A DNA stretch of 64,000 nucleotides from Acidovorax sp. 107. GTDB taxonomy: Bacteria; Pseudomonadota; Gammaproteobacteria; Burkholderiales; Burkholderiaceae_C. A program made the position numbers and the translations under genes. Location of the stretch: assembly GCF_003058055.1 (NCBI RefSeq), contig NZ_QBTZ01000001.1:3180001-3244000 (forward strand). Direction: 5' to 3'. The notes below the pieces were generated by a model. It saw only the letters and a list, made by a program, of their open reading frames with translations, was not told where the DNA came from and ran no database searches. Of this stretch, positions 56,303 to 64,000 are shown piece by piece; the stretch's first letter is position 1; each line of letters begins with the position of its first letter.

Positions 56303-56349
56303 GGGGCAGTGTCCTTGCAGCGGGGTGAGGGTGGGCGCAACACCGGCCT

Positions 56350-57642
56350 TCAGCCGCAGGCACGGGCCAGCAGCAGCGCCTTTTCCTGCGCGTTGCGGGT
56401 GAGGCTGGCCGCGCGCTCGAATTCGGCACGCGCTTCATCCCCCCGGCCCAGCTTGGCCAGCAGGTCGCCGCGCACGCTGGGCAGCCAGTGGTAGTGGCGC
56501 AGCAGGGGGTCACCCGCCAGCGCATCGACCAGCGCCAGCGCGGCTGCGGGCCCTTCGGCCATGCCCACGGCCACAGCGCGGTTCAGTGCCACCACGGGGG
56601 AGGGCGCCACCTGCAGCAGTGCGTCGTACAGCGCCACGATGTGGGGCCAGTCGGTGTCTTCGGCCTGCCGGGCGCGTGCGTGGCAGGCGGCGATGGCGCC
56701 CTGCAGCGCATACGGCCCCCAGGCGTGGCCAGCGCGTGCCAGCTGTTCGGCCTTGTCCAGGGCCGCCAGGCCCCGGCGCACCAGCAGGTGGTCCCAGCGC
56801 GCGCGATCCTGGTCCATGAGCAGCACGGGCTGGCCCTGCGCATCGGTGCGCGCGGGCAGGCGCGAGGCCTGGATTTCGAGCAATGCCACCAGGCCTTGCA
56901 CCTCGGGCTCGTCGGGCGCCAGGCTGGCCAGCACCCGCACCAGACGCTGGGCCTCGCCACACAGCGCGGGGCGCATCCAGTCGTCGCCCGCCGTGGCGGC
57001 ATAGCCTTCGTTGAAGACCAGGTAGATCACCTCCAGCACCGAGGCCAGGCGCGGCGCGCGCTCGGCCGCGCCGGGCACTTCAAACGGCACCTGCGCGGCC
57101 GTGAGGCTGCGCTTGGCGCGCACGATACGCTGGGCCACGGTGGGCTCGGGCACCAGAAAGGCGCGTGCGATCTCGGCCGTGGTGAGGCCGCCCAGCAGCC
57201 GCAAGGTGAGGGCCACACGCGCCTCGGTGGGCAGCACGGGGTGGCAGGCGGTGAAGATGAGGCGCAGCAGGTCGTCACCGATATCGTCCTGCTCGGCGTG
57301 CATGAGGGTGTCCACCACATCGGGCGCGTACTGCGCCTCGAGCGCTTCGAGGTCGTGGCCTAGGGCCTCGTGCTCGCGCTGGTGCAGCGCCTGCTGGCGC
57401 AGGTGGTCGATGGCACGGCGCTTGGCGGTGGTCATGAGCCAGGCGGCGGGGTTGGCGGGCAGGCCGGTGGTGGGCCAGTGCTCCAGCGCGGCCACCAGTG
57501 CATCTTGCGCCAGCTCTTCGGCCCGGCCCACGTCGCGCGTCATGCGCGCCACGCAGGCGATGATGCGCGCGGCCTCGATGCGCCACACCGAGTCGATGCT
57601 GCGGTGCAGGGCATCGCGGTCGGGCAGGGCGGATTCGTTCAC
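56350..57642 (-). CDS. ECF42-type RNA polymerase sigma factor with C-terminal TPR-like domain
   Basis: A 430-residue protein. The N-terminus has sigma region 2 (DVGRAEELAQDALVAALEHW, AWLMTTAKRRAIDHLRQ) and region 4 (LTTAEIARAFLVPEPTVAQRIVRAK). The long C-terminal part (about 190-430) holds helical TPR-like units such as AFERAASLTRNAQEKALLLA-type repeats. This layout marks the ECF42 group. That group usually has no anti-sigma factor and is encoded next to DGPF/YCII proteins, which it is thought to control. The DGPF gene lies at the head of this same operon. Confidence 0.92.
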   Translation of the reverse strand: MNESALPDRDALHRSIDSVWRIEAARIIACVARMTRDVGRAEELAQDALVAALEHWPTTGLPANPAAWLMTTAKRRAIDHLRQQALHQREHEALGHDLEALEAQYAPDVVDTLMHAEQDDIGDDLLRLIFTACHPVLPTEARVALTLRLLGGLTTAEIARAFLVPEPTVAQRIVRAKRSLTAAQVPFEVPGAAERAPRLASVLEVIYLVFNEGYAATAGDDWMRPALCGEAQRLVRVLASLAPDEPEVQGLVALLEIQASRLPARTDAQGQPVLLMDQDRARWDHLLVRRGLAALDKAEQLARAGHAWGPYALQGAIAACHARARQAEDTDWPHIVALYDALLQVAPSPVVALNRAVAVGMAEGPAAALALVDALAGDPLLRHYHWLPSVRGDLLAKLGRGDEARAEFERAASLTRNAQEKALLLARACG

Positions 57643-57648
57643 ACCTTC

Positions 57649-58056
57649 TTAGCCCAAGGCCTTGCTGGCGTCCTGCATATGCACAAACTCCCAGCTGTGG
57701 CCGTCCAGGTCGTCGAAGCTGCGCGAGTACATGAAGCCCAGGTCTTGCGCCGGGCGCGGGGTGGTGCCGCCTGCGGCCACGGCCTTGTCCACCAGCGCAT
57801 CGACTTCGTCGCGACTGCTGCACGAGAAACACACCAGCACCTCCGACGTGGTGCGCGCGTCGGCAATCGCCTTGTCGGTGAAGGTTTGGTAGAAGCTCTT
57901 GACGAGCAGCATCACGAACAGGTTCTCACCCACCACCAGGCAGGCGCCCTGGTCGTTGGTGAACTGGGGGTTGAACTCATAACCCAGCGCGCGGAAGAAT
58001 GCCTGCGCGCGGGCCATGTTCTCGATGGGCAGATTCACGAAGATTTGTTGGTGCAT
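57649..58056 (-). CDS. VOC (glyoxalase/bleomycin resistance-like) family protein
   Basis: A 135-residue protein with the two-module vicinal oxygen chelate fold: MHQQIFVNLPIENMARAQ, FFRALGYEFNPQFTND, then FSCSSRDEVDALVDKAVAAG and SFDDLDGHSWEFVHM. Members bind a divalent metal, but the substrate here is unknown. The ATG at 58056 is chosen because the family begins at the HQQIFVNLP strand. It ends 7 bases before the start of the sigma-factor gene. Confidence 0.9.
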   Translation of the reverse strand: MHQQIFVNLPIENMARAQAFFRALGYEFNPQFTNDQGACLVVGENLFVMLLVKSFYQTFTDKAIADARTTSEVLVCFSCSSRDEVDALVDKAVAAGGTTPRPAQDLGFMYSRSFDDLDGHSWEFVHMQDASKALG

Positions 58057-58119
58057 GACGGGCTCCTGAAGGGTACGGACGGTAATGGGAAACAGGGGGT
58101 TTGGCAAAGGGGGAAGGGT

Positions 58120-58656
58120 TCAAGTCGCGGGCTTCTGCGCCACGGCGTGCAGGTTGGCCAGGCCGTCTTCAAAGTCCTGCCCCACCATGCGGTCCATGTT
58201 GAACAGCAGGTGGGCGATCTTGGCCAGGTAGGGCACGGGGCCGTGCATGGTCCAGGTGACGCGGGTGGCACCCGCACCCTCGGGTTGCAGCGTGAAAGCA
58301 ACCTGGTTGTGTGCTTCAAAGGGCTTCACAAAGTCGAGCTTCATGGCCACGCGCCGAAGGGGGGTGGCCTCGACGATCTCCATGCTGCCCACGCCCACCT
58401 TGTCGCTCTGCCAGGCGTAGCGTGCGCCGGGGCCGCTGGTGGTGGCGCTGTACTGGCCTTGCAGGGCCGGGTCCTTGCGCTCGTAAGGGTTCCAGGTGTT
58501 GAACTGGCGCAGGTCGTGGATGAGCCCATACACCCGCTCGGGCGGTGCCGCAATCACGCGGCTGCGCTCCACGCGGAAGGTGTCGGGGCGGGTGGCGGCA
58601 AACGCCAGCAGCAGCGCCAGGGCCGCCAGCAGCACGAGGGCGATGGTCTTGATCAT
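58120..58656 (-). CDS. SRPBCC (START-like) family membrane-anchored protein
   Basis: A 178-residue protein. A single N-terminal hydrophobic helix (TIALVLLAALALLLAFAA) is followed by the helix-grip fold typical of SRPBCC proteins: VIAAPPERVYGLIHDLRQFN, WNPYERKDPALQG, and TRVTWTMHGPVPYLAKIAHL near the end. The fold binds hydrophobic ligands; the ligand is unknown. It is second in the leftward DGPF-SRPBCC-VOC-sigma operon. Confidence 0.9.
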   Translation of the reverse strand: MIKTIALVLLAALALLLAFAATRPDTFRVERSRVIAAPPERVYGLIHDLRQFNTWNPYERKDPALQGQYSATTSGPGARYAWQSDKVGVGSMEIVEATPLRRVAMKLDFVKPFEAHNQVAFTLQPEGAGATRVTWTMHGPVPYLAKIAHLLFNMDRMVGQDFEDGLANLHAVAQKPAT

Positions 58657-58679
58657 GGGGATGTCCTTTACGCAGGGAA

Positions 58680-59093
58680 TCAGCCGCGCAGGGCTTCGAG
58701 GTCGCGAAACTGCTCGACGCCATCCACGCCTGCAAAGTCCTCCATCTCATAGAGCTGGCGCACTTCGATCTCGGCCTCCAGGCCCTCGCCACGCGGATTG
58801 GGAAAGCGGCGTGTCCATTCCAGCGCCTCATCGCGGCTGCGTACCTGGATCAGCGTGTAGCCGGCGATGAGTTCCTTGGTCTCGGCGAACGGGCCGTCGG
58901 TGACGGTGCGGCCATCGCCGCCGTAGCGCACGCGCCAGCCCTTCGACGAGGCCTGCAGGCCACTGCCGTCGAGCAGCACACCGGCACGGGCCAGCTCCTC
59001 GTGGTAGCGGGCCATCTCGGTCATCAGGGCGGCGGTCGGCATGCAGCCCTGTTCGGATTCGGTGGTGGCCTTGACGATGATCATGAAACGCAT
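58680..59093 (-). CDS. DGPF/YCII-related protein
   Basis: A 137-residue ferredoxin-like fold protein of the YCII/DGPF family. The signature DGPF lies in TVTDGPFAETKELIAGYTL, with MRFMIIVKATTESEQG at the start. Such proteins are tightly linked to ECF42 sigma factors and may be enzymes or stress proteins; their activity is not established. The ATG at 59093 is chosen because the family begins with the strand MRFMIIVKA. It heads the operon and is divergent from the TonB receptor gene. Confidence 0.92.
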   Translation of the reverse strand: MRFMIIVKATTESEQGCMPTAALMTEMARYHEELARAGVLLDGSGLQASSKGWRVRYGGDGRTVTDGPFAETKELIAGYTLIQVRSRDEALEWTRRFPNPRGEGLEAEIEVRQLYEMEDFAGVDGVEQFRDLEALRG

Positions 59094-59369
59094 GGTGACT
59101 CTCCGGGTGGTGTGGACAACAAAACAACGGACCCTGCGAACCTGCCGGGTCGCGCTCGCTTCACACCTACGACGAACGGGCCTCGCCCATTTCGACACGC
59201 AGGGCTTCCAGTCAGGGTTAACACTGATCCATGAGCCCCGCAGCCACAGAGATATCCGGGCTACAGCCCTGTGATGCGTGCCGTGCGCCCGATACAATTT
59301 GTTAGTAGTTTGTAAAGACAGATTCCTCGAACTGCGCGGACGTGCGCCCACCCCCCCGGTGTCCTACCC

Positions 59370-61382
59370 ATGAAACGAGGATCGAAACATCCACCGCAGC
59401 TTCCACGTCAGCTGGTCCTGGCCCTATTGCTGGCCTGGACGGCCGGCGCCCACGCGCAGGAAGACATCGCTGACCTGCCGCTTGAGCAACTCATGCAGAT
59501 GCAGGTGACCACGGCCAGCCGATACGTGCAGACAGCCCTGGAGGCGCCCGCTGCTGTGAGCGTGGTCACGGCCGACGACATTCAGCTGTTTGGCTACCGC
59601 ACGCTGGCCGACGTGCTGGCCAGCATGCGCGGGCTGTATGTGTCGTACGACCGCAGCTACCACTACCTGGGCACGCGGGGTTTTGCCACGCCGGGCGACT
59701 ACAACACCCGAGTGCTGCTGCTGGTCAACGGCGTGCGCTTCAACGACAACGTGTACGACCAGGCGAGCATCGGCACGGACTTTCCCATCGACCTGGACCT
59801 GGTGGAGCGGGTGGAGTTTGTGCCCGGACCGGGGTCGGCGGTGTACGGAGCCAATGCGTTTTTTGGCGTCATCAACGTCATCACGCGCGACGGACGCCAG
59901 CTGGCGGGAGCGCAGGTAAGCGCCGAAGCGGGCAGCCATGGCAGCGCCAAGTTGCGCTTTTCTCTGGGCACCGTCGATGCACAGGGGCGCGACTGGCTGA
60001 TAGCAGCGACGCGGTCCTCCGCGCGCGGAGCGGACCTGTACTACCCCGCGTTCGATAGCCCGTCCAGCAACGGAGGCGTGGCGCACCACATGGACTTTGA
60101 CCGCAGCACCCAGTTGTTTGCGCGCATGCGGCACGAGGGACTGACGCTGACACTGGCCCATGGCGAACGCACCAAGGGCGTGCCCACGGGCGCGTTCTCG
60201 CAAGTGTTCAACGACCCGCGCTCCCGGTACATTGACACCAGCTCACGCCTGGCGGCCGAATACACCACGCAGTTGCTGCCGTCACTGGTCTTCACGGGCC
60301 GCCTGCACGCAGGCCGCTACCAGTATGTGGGTGACTACGTGTACGACTATCCACCGGTCACGGTCAACCGCGATGTCGGCACCGGCCAGTGGTGGGGCAC
60401 CGAGTGGCAATGGGTGAGCACGGCCATCGCGCGCCACAAGCTGTCCTGGGGGCTGGACTACCGGCGCGACACCCGCATCGCCCAACGCAATGACGACCTG
60501 GACCCGCCGGCACAGTACCTGGATGCGCGCCGCAAGGGTGACGTAGTGGGCGTCTACATGCAGGACGAGTTCGCGCTGCGCCCCGACCTCACGCTGCACA
60601 CCGGCCTGCGCTGGGGCCAGCAATCGGGCAGCGCGGGCAGCTTCAACCCCCGCCTGGGACTGGTGTACTGGTGGAGCACCGCCACCGCGCTCAAGCTGCT
60701 GCACGGCACGGCTTATCGCCCCCCGAATGCGTACGAGCGCGACTACCGCGTGAACCTGCCAGGGGGCGTGGTGGATACCACCGACCTGCGCTCGGAGCGC
60801 ATACGAACCTCCGAGCTGGCACTGGAGCATGCGCCCTCCGGGGCCACGCGCCTGCTGCTGACGGCCTTCCGGTCCAGTGTCAGCGACCTGATCTCGCTGG
60901 ACAGCCTAGGGCATTCAGACCGGCTCACCTTCAACAACACCCGCAGGGTCAAGGTGCATGGCCTGGAGGCAGAAGCAGAACAGCGTTGGGCAGGCGGTCG
61001 GCGCCTGCGCTTGGCCTATGGATGGCAAAGGGCGCGAGACTCGTCAACGGACGGAGCGCTGACCAACTCTCCCCGGCATCTGCTCAAGGCACAGTGGTCC
61101 GACGTGTTGCGCACGCCCGCGGGCTGGGGCTGGAACCCGGGCCGCTACGCCATTGAGGCCATTGGCATCGGCCCGCGCAACACGCTGCTCAACACCCGCC
61201 TGCCTGGTCATGTGCTCACCCACGTGACCTATTCCACACGCATCGCCGATGTGGATGTGTCGGTGGGGGTGTACAACCTGTTCAATCGCCGGCACGCTGA
61301 CCCCGCCTCGTTCGAGATACGTGACGACTCGATCCGACAGGATGGGCGCACCTACCGCGTCAAGTTGACCTACGCGTTCTGA
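59370..61382 (+). CDS. TonB-dependent outer-membrane receptor
   Basis: A 670-residue receptor with a signal peptide (LVLALLLAWTAGAHAQ), a plug domain (PAAVSVVTADDIQLFGYRTL, VERVEFVPGPGSAVYGANAF) and a 22-strand-type barrel ending in the terminal aromatic of LTYAF. It imports an unknown solute using TonB energy. No siderophore or vitamin gene is near. The YfiR gene follows 3 bases after its stop, so its product probably feeds the YfiR-YfiN signalling pair. Confidence 0.92.
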   Translation: MKRGSKHPPQLPRQLVLALLLAWTAGAHAQEDIADLPLEQLMQMQVTTASRYVQTALEAPAAVSVVTADDIQLFGYRTLADVLASMRGLYVSYDRSYHYLGTRGFATPGDYNTRVLLLVNGVRFNDNVYDQASIGTDFPIDLDLVERVEFVPGPGSAVYGANAFFGVINVITRDGRQLAGAQVSAEAGSHGSAKLRFSLGTVDAQGRDWLIAATRSSARGADLYYPAFDSPSSNGGVAHHMDFDRSTQLFARMRHEGLTLTLAHGERTKGVPTGAFSQVFNDPRSRYIDTSSRLAAEYTTQLLPSLVFTGRLHAGRYQYVGDYVYDYPPVTVNRDVGTGQWWGTEWQWVSTAIARHKLSWGLDYRRDTRIAQRNDDLDPPAQYLDARRKGDVVGVYMQDEFALRPDLTLHTGLRWGQQSGSAGSFNPRLGLVYWWSTATALKLLHGTAYRPPNAYERDYRVNLPGGVVDTTDLRSERIRTSELALEHAPSGATRLLLTAFRSSVSDLISLDSLGHSDRLTFNNTRRVKVHGLEAEAEQRWAGGRRLRLAYGWQRARDSSTDGALTNSPRHLLKAQWSDVLRTPAGWGWNPGRYAIEAIGIGPRNTLLNTRLPGHVLTHVTYSTRIADVDVSVGVYNLFNRRHADPASFEIRDDSIRQDGRTYRVKLTYAF

Positions 61383-61385
61383 GCC

Positions 61386-61934
61386 ATGGCCACTACCTCG
61401 CGTCTGCATACCCTGCTGGTGATCTGGCTGTGTATGGTGTGCAGCGCGGGAGCCCACGTGGCCCACGCCACCGAAACCGTCGCAGAGCAGGACCTGAAGG
61501 CGGCGTATGTCTTCAACTTCATCCAGTTCATCGAATGGCCGGACAACGAAGGCACCCCAGGCAATGAGGTGACGGTGTGCGTGTCAGCCTTCAGTCCGCT
61601 CAAGCGCTCACTGAATGCGCTGGACGGTAAACAGGCCGCCAAGGGGCGTACCGTGCGCGTGCGTCTGCTGGACACAGGAGCCATCCGGGCCTGCCGTGTG
61701 CTGGTAGTCCAGAACACCGAGATCGAGCCCGTGCTGCGGACACTGCGTACCCTGCCTGCGTCGCACGGGGTGCTCACCGTCTCCGACGAGGTCACCGTCG
61801 CCAGCCCGGAGATCGTCATCGCGCTGACCCAGCAGGAGGGTCGTGTGGTGTTTGGAATCAGCCCCGACGCGGCCAGCAAGGCGGGGCTCACCATCAGCTC
61901 CCGACTGATGCGGCTTGCCAAGGGAGTCCGATGA
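61386..61934 (+). CDS. YfiR family periplasmic regulator
   Basis: A 182-residue periplasmic protein with a signal peptide (LLVIWLCMVCSAGAHVAHA) and the YfiR core: LKAAYVFNFIQFIEWPD, VTVCVSAFSPLKRSLNAL, GVLTVSDE and RVVFGISPDAASKAGLTISS. In Pseudomonas, YfiR binds and restrains the diguanylate cyclase YfiN in the periplasm. Here it is encoded between a TonB receptor and a YfiN-like protein, overlapping the latter by 4 bases, so the same role is likely. Confidence 0.92.
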   Translation: MATTSRLHTLLVIWLCMVCSAGAHVAHATETVAEQDLKAAYVFNFIQFIEWPDNEGTPGNEVTVCVSAFSPLKRSLNALDGKQAAKGRTVRVRLLDTGAIRACRVLVVQNTEIEPVLRTLRTLPASHGVLTVSDEVTVASPEIVIALTQQEGRVVFGISPDAASKAGLTISSRLMRLAKGVR

Positions 61935-63844
61935 CCCTGCACCACACCACCTCCAGTCCCGCTGAACCGGCGCCCCAGGGTACGCACACTGTGCTGTCAT
62001 CCAGGCTGGTCATGACCGGCATCCTGGCGGCAGGGTTGGCACTGCTGACGGTGGTGCTGGCCCTGACCGCTGTGGACTACTGGAGCTCCCGCGCCTCCAT
62101 GCTGCAGGACAGCCGGGTGGAGGCAGCCATCGTCGCGGACAACATCTCCGCTGCCGTGATGTTCCGCGACAACACGGCGACCAATGAAATGCTCGGTGCA
62201 CTGCGGTCTTCGTCGATGGTGATCAGCGCAACGGTGTATGACGAAGATGGCGTGCTGTTTGCCCACTATGCACGCGATCCCGACCCGGGCTTCCCGACCT
62301 CCCTGCAGGCCGTGGGCCTGAATGGAGCGGCGGAGCGCTCCGACTGGCGCATGCTGGAGATCGCCCGACCCATCGAGGTCTCGGCGAAAGGCTGGGGCAC
62401 GCTGTACATCCGCAAGTCCATGGATGCGCTGTACACGCGGCTGGCCCTGCGGTTTGGGAGCGCCCTGCTGATTGCGGCCTGCGTCATGGCCCTGGCCGTC
62501 GCCATGGTGCTGCGCAGCCGCGCCGCCGTGCGGGAGGCCGAAGACCGCCTGCACACCCTCGCCCACACCGACGCCGTCACCGGCACGGGCAACCGCCATG
62601 CGTTCAACGAGCGGCTCGCGGCGGAGCTGGAAAGAGCACGCAGCACGCGCCAGCGGGTGGCCCTGGTGTATATCGACCTCGACAACTTCAAGACGCTCAA
62701 CGACACCTTCGGCCACGCGGCGGGGGACGGCCTGCTGCGCCAGGTGGCCCGCCGCCTGCAGTCCGTGGTGCGCAGCACCGACAGCATCTCGCGCCTGGGA
62801 GGTGACGAATTTGCACTCATCCTGCGGCTGGACATGGATGAAGCGGGGCTGGAGAAATACGCACAGCGCATCGTCAACGTCTTCCAGGCCGCCTACACCG
62901 AAGTCGGCCAGCAGGTGAACGTGACCTGCAGTGCGGGCATAGCGACCTTTCCGGACGACGCATCAGACATGGACGCGCTGGTGAGCAACGCGGACACCGC
63001 CATGTACCGCGCCAAGGAGATGGGCAAGAACCGCTGCGTGCGTTTTGACGCATCGATGAACCTGGCCGTGGTGCGGCGCCACGCCATTGAGCAGGCACTG
63101 CGCGGCGAGCTGGAGCATGGCACCGGGCTGGCTCTGCACTACCAGCCGCTGTTTGCAGCGGGCGACCAGTCGCTGGTGGGGGCCGAGGCCCTGCTGCGGT
63201 GGACGCATGCAGAGCTGGGCTCTGTGTCGCCGCTCGAAGCCGTGACGGTGGCCGAAGATTGCGGCCTCATCGCTCAGCTGGGCTACTGGGTTTTGCGCAC
63301 CGCCTGCCGCGACGCAGCGCAGTGGAAGGCGGGCAAGCCGCTGCGCGTAGCGGTGAACATCTCGGCACGGCAACTGGGCGACCCACAGTTTCTGGAACGG
63401 GTGATGGACATCCTGCGCGAAGAAGGCCTGCCAGCGCACCAGCTTGAAATCGAGCTGACCGAAACCGTGCTGATGGAGAACATGGAAGCCGGAGCACACA
63501 CGCTGCACCGCCTGAGCCAGCTGGGCATTCACCTGGCCATCGATGACTTTGGCACGGGCTACTCCTCGCTCTCGTACCTGCGCCAACTGCCCATGCGGCG
63601 CCTGAAGATCGACCGCAGCTTCGTCAAGGACCTGCCGGGGCAGGAACACAGCCGTACCATCGTCACCGCCATCGTGGCGCTGGCGCACGGCCTGGGGCTG
63701 CAGGTGACCGCCGAGGGGGTGGAGACGCAGGAGCAGGCAGACTATCTGGTGCTGCAGGGTTGCGATGTACTGCAGGGCTATGTGTTTGCGCGCCCCATGC
63801 CAGCGCCGCAGTTCCTGGCGCTGCAGGCGCGCGCGTCGGCTTGA
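61931..63844 (+). CDS. YfiN-like membrane GGDEF-EAL protein
   Basis: A 637-residue inner-membrane protein. Two transmembrane helices (about 27-48 and 175-197) flank a periplasmic CHASE8-like sensor. A GGDEF domain with LGGDEFALIL (diguanylate cyclase) and an EAL domain with GAEALLRWTH, ELTETVLMEN and DDFGTGYSSLSYL (phosphodiesterase) follow. Both active sites look intact. Pseudomonas YfiN has only the GGDEF half, so the added EAL is a difference worth noting. It probably changes c-di-GMP when released from YfiR. Confidence 0.94.
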   Translation: MTLHHTTSSPAEPAPQGTHTVLSSRLVMTGILAAGLALLTVVLALTAVDYWSSRASMLQDSRVEAAIVADNISAAVMFRDNTATNEMLGALRSSSMVISATVYDEDGVLFAHYARDPDPGFPTSLQAVGLNGAAERSDWRMLEIARPIEVSAKGWGTLYIRKSMDALYTRLALRFGSALLIAACVMALAVAMVLRSRAAVREAEDRLHTLAHTDAVTGTGNRHAFNERLAAELERARSTRQRVALVYIDLDNFKTLNDTFGHAAGDGLLRQVARRLQSVVRSTDSISRLGGDEFALILRLDMDEAGLEKYAQRIVNVFQAAYTEVGQQVNVTCSAGIATFPDDASDMDALVSNADTAMYRAKEMGKNRCVRFDASMNLAVVRRHAIEQALRGELEHGTGLALHYQPLFAAGDQSLVGAEALLRWTHAELGSVSPLEAVTVAEDCGLIAQLGYWVLRTACRDAAQWKAGKPLRVAVNISARQLGDPQFLERVMDILREEGLPAHQLEIELTETVLMENMEAGAHTLHRLSQLGIHLAIDDFGTGYSSLSYLRQLPMRRLKIDRSFVKDLPGQEHSRTIVTAIVALAHGLGLQVTAEGVETQEQADYLVLQGCDVLQGYVFARPMPAPQFLALQARASA

Positions 63845-63845
63845 T

Positions 63846-64000
63846 TCAGTCCACCGCGCCGTCGTAGCAAGGCGCCAGTTCGCGCACCTCCACCGTAGCC
63901 CACTCGGCGGCCGGACATTCGCGGGCGATGGCAAGGGCCTCGTCGCGCGTGGCGCAGTCGATGAGGAAGAAGCCGCCCACCATCTCCTTGGTTTCGGCAA
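63846..64000 (-). CDS. YCII-related protein (partial, N-terminus outside window)
   Basis: The last 51 codons read AETKEMVGGFFLIDCATRDE then ALAIARECPAAEWATVEVRE and end LAPCYDGAVD. This is the C-terminal half of a YCII/DGPF-type protein, similar to but not the same as the one at 58680-59093. The start lies beyond the window. It may head another ECF42-type operon to the right. Confidence 0.85.
   Translation of the reverse strand, partial: AETKEMVGGFFLIDCATRDEALAIARECPAAEWATVEVRELAPCYDGAVD

Overview
The window comes from a high-GC beta-proteobacterial chromosome. It is most probably a member of the Comamonadaceae close to Acidovorax; species cannot be settled from sequence alone. The reasons are the conserved origin block (mnmE-yidC-yidD-rnpA-rpmH on the minus strand facing dnaA-dnaN-gyrB on the plus strand), protein families typical of that group, and a dispersed imperfect-palindrome repeat carrying the word ATTGATAGCTGC between genes. 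No rRNA, tRNA, CRISPR array or insertion sequence was recognised.

Layout. 1-5.2 kb: a partial GGDEF-EAL protein with a degenerate receiver domain, apt, an Ala/Pro-rich unknown protein and a cyclic-nucleotide-binding protein. 5.3-15.4 kb: the origin block, with DnaA boxes in the rpmH-dnaA spacer. 15.5-19.4 kb: an accessory cassette of a MazG-like pyrophosphohydrolase, a nuclease-helicase (DUF2075) carrying a C-terminal S24 peptidase domain, and a DUF3883 protein, ending on a truncated gene relic. This looks like an uncharacterised defence-type system and is the most interesting part of the window. 19.6-27 kb: a YkgJ protein, an acyl-CoA ligase gene with an inactivating internal deletion, a serine hydrolase, and a redoxin/CcdA/DUF2147 group divergent from an OmpR/EnvZ-type two-component system. 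27-30 kb: DUF72, acylphosphatase, ferredoxin, and a homoserine dehydrogenase gene preceded by a Thr/Ile-rich leader peptide and terminator (attenuator). 30-35.5 kb: an ABC importer divergent from a TctD/TctE-like two-component system.

35.5-49.4 kb: PaiB-like and OsmC proteins divergent from a MocR regulator; a metallo-hydrolase divergent from a TetR regulator over a strong operator; gamma carbonic anhydrase; a GAF-GGDEF cyclase; a B12-type radical SAM protein; a DinG-like helicase; YjdM; a flavin-binding stress protein; and a second serine hydrolase. 49.8-53.2 kb: a large surface protein of 13 delta-60 repeats, two fibronectin III domains and an IPTL-CTERM tail, broken by a frameshift in a run of six C. 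53.4-55.8 kb: an exonuclease, NnrU, DUF3297 and an RNase H-like protein. 55.8-59.1 kb: a leftward operon of a DGPF/YCII protein, an SRPBCC protein, a VOC protein, an ECF42-type sigma factor and a GFA protein. 59.4-63.8 kb: a TonB receptor, YfiR and a YfiN-like GGDEF-EAL protein, probably one outer-membrane-to-c-di-GMP signalling unit. A second YCII protein is cut by the window end.

Start sites were corrected where family alignment, a ribosome-binding site or an operator favoured an internal codon. All family names rest on motifs read by eye; no database search was run.
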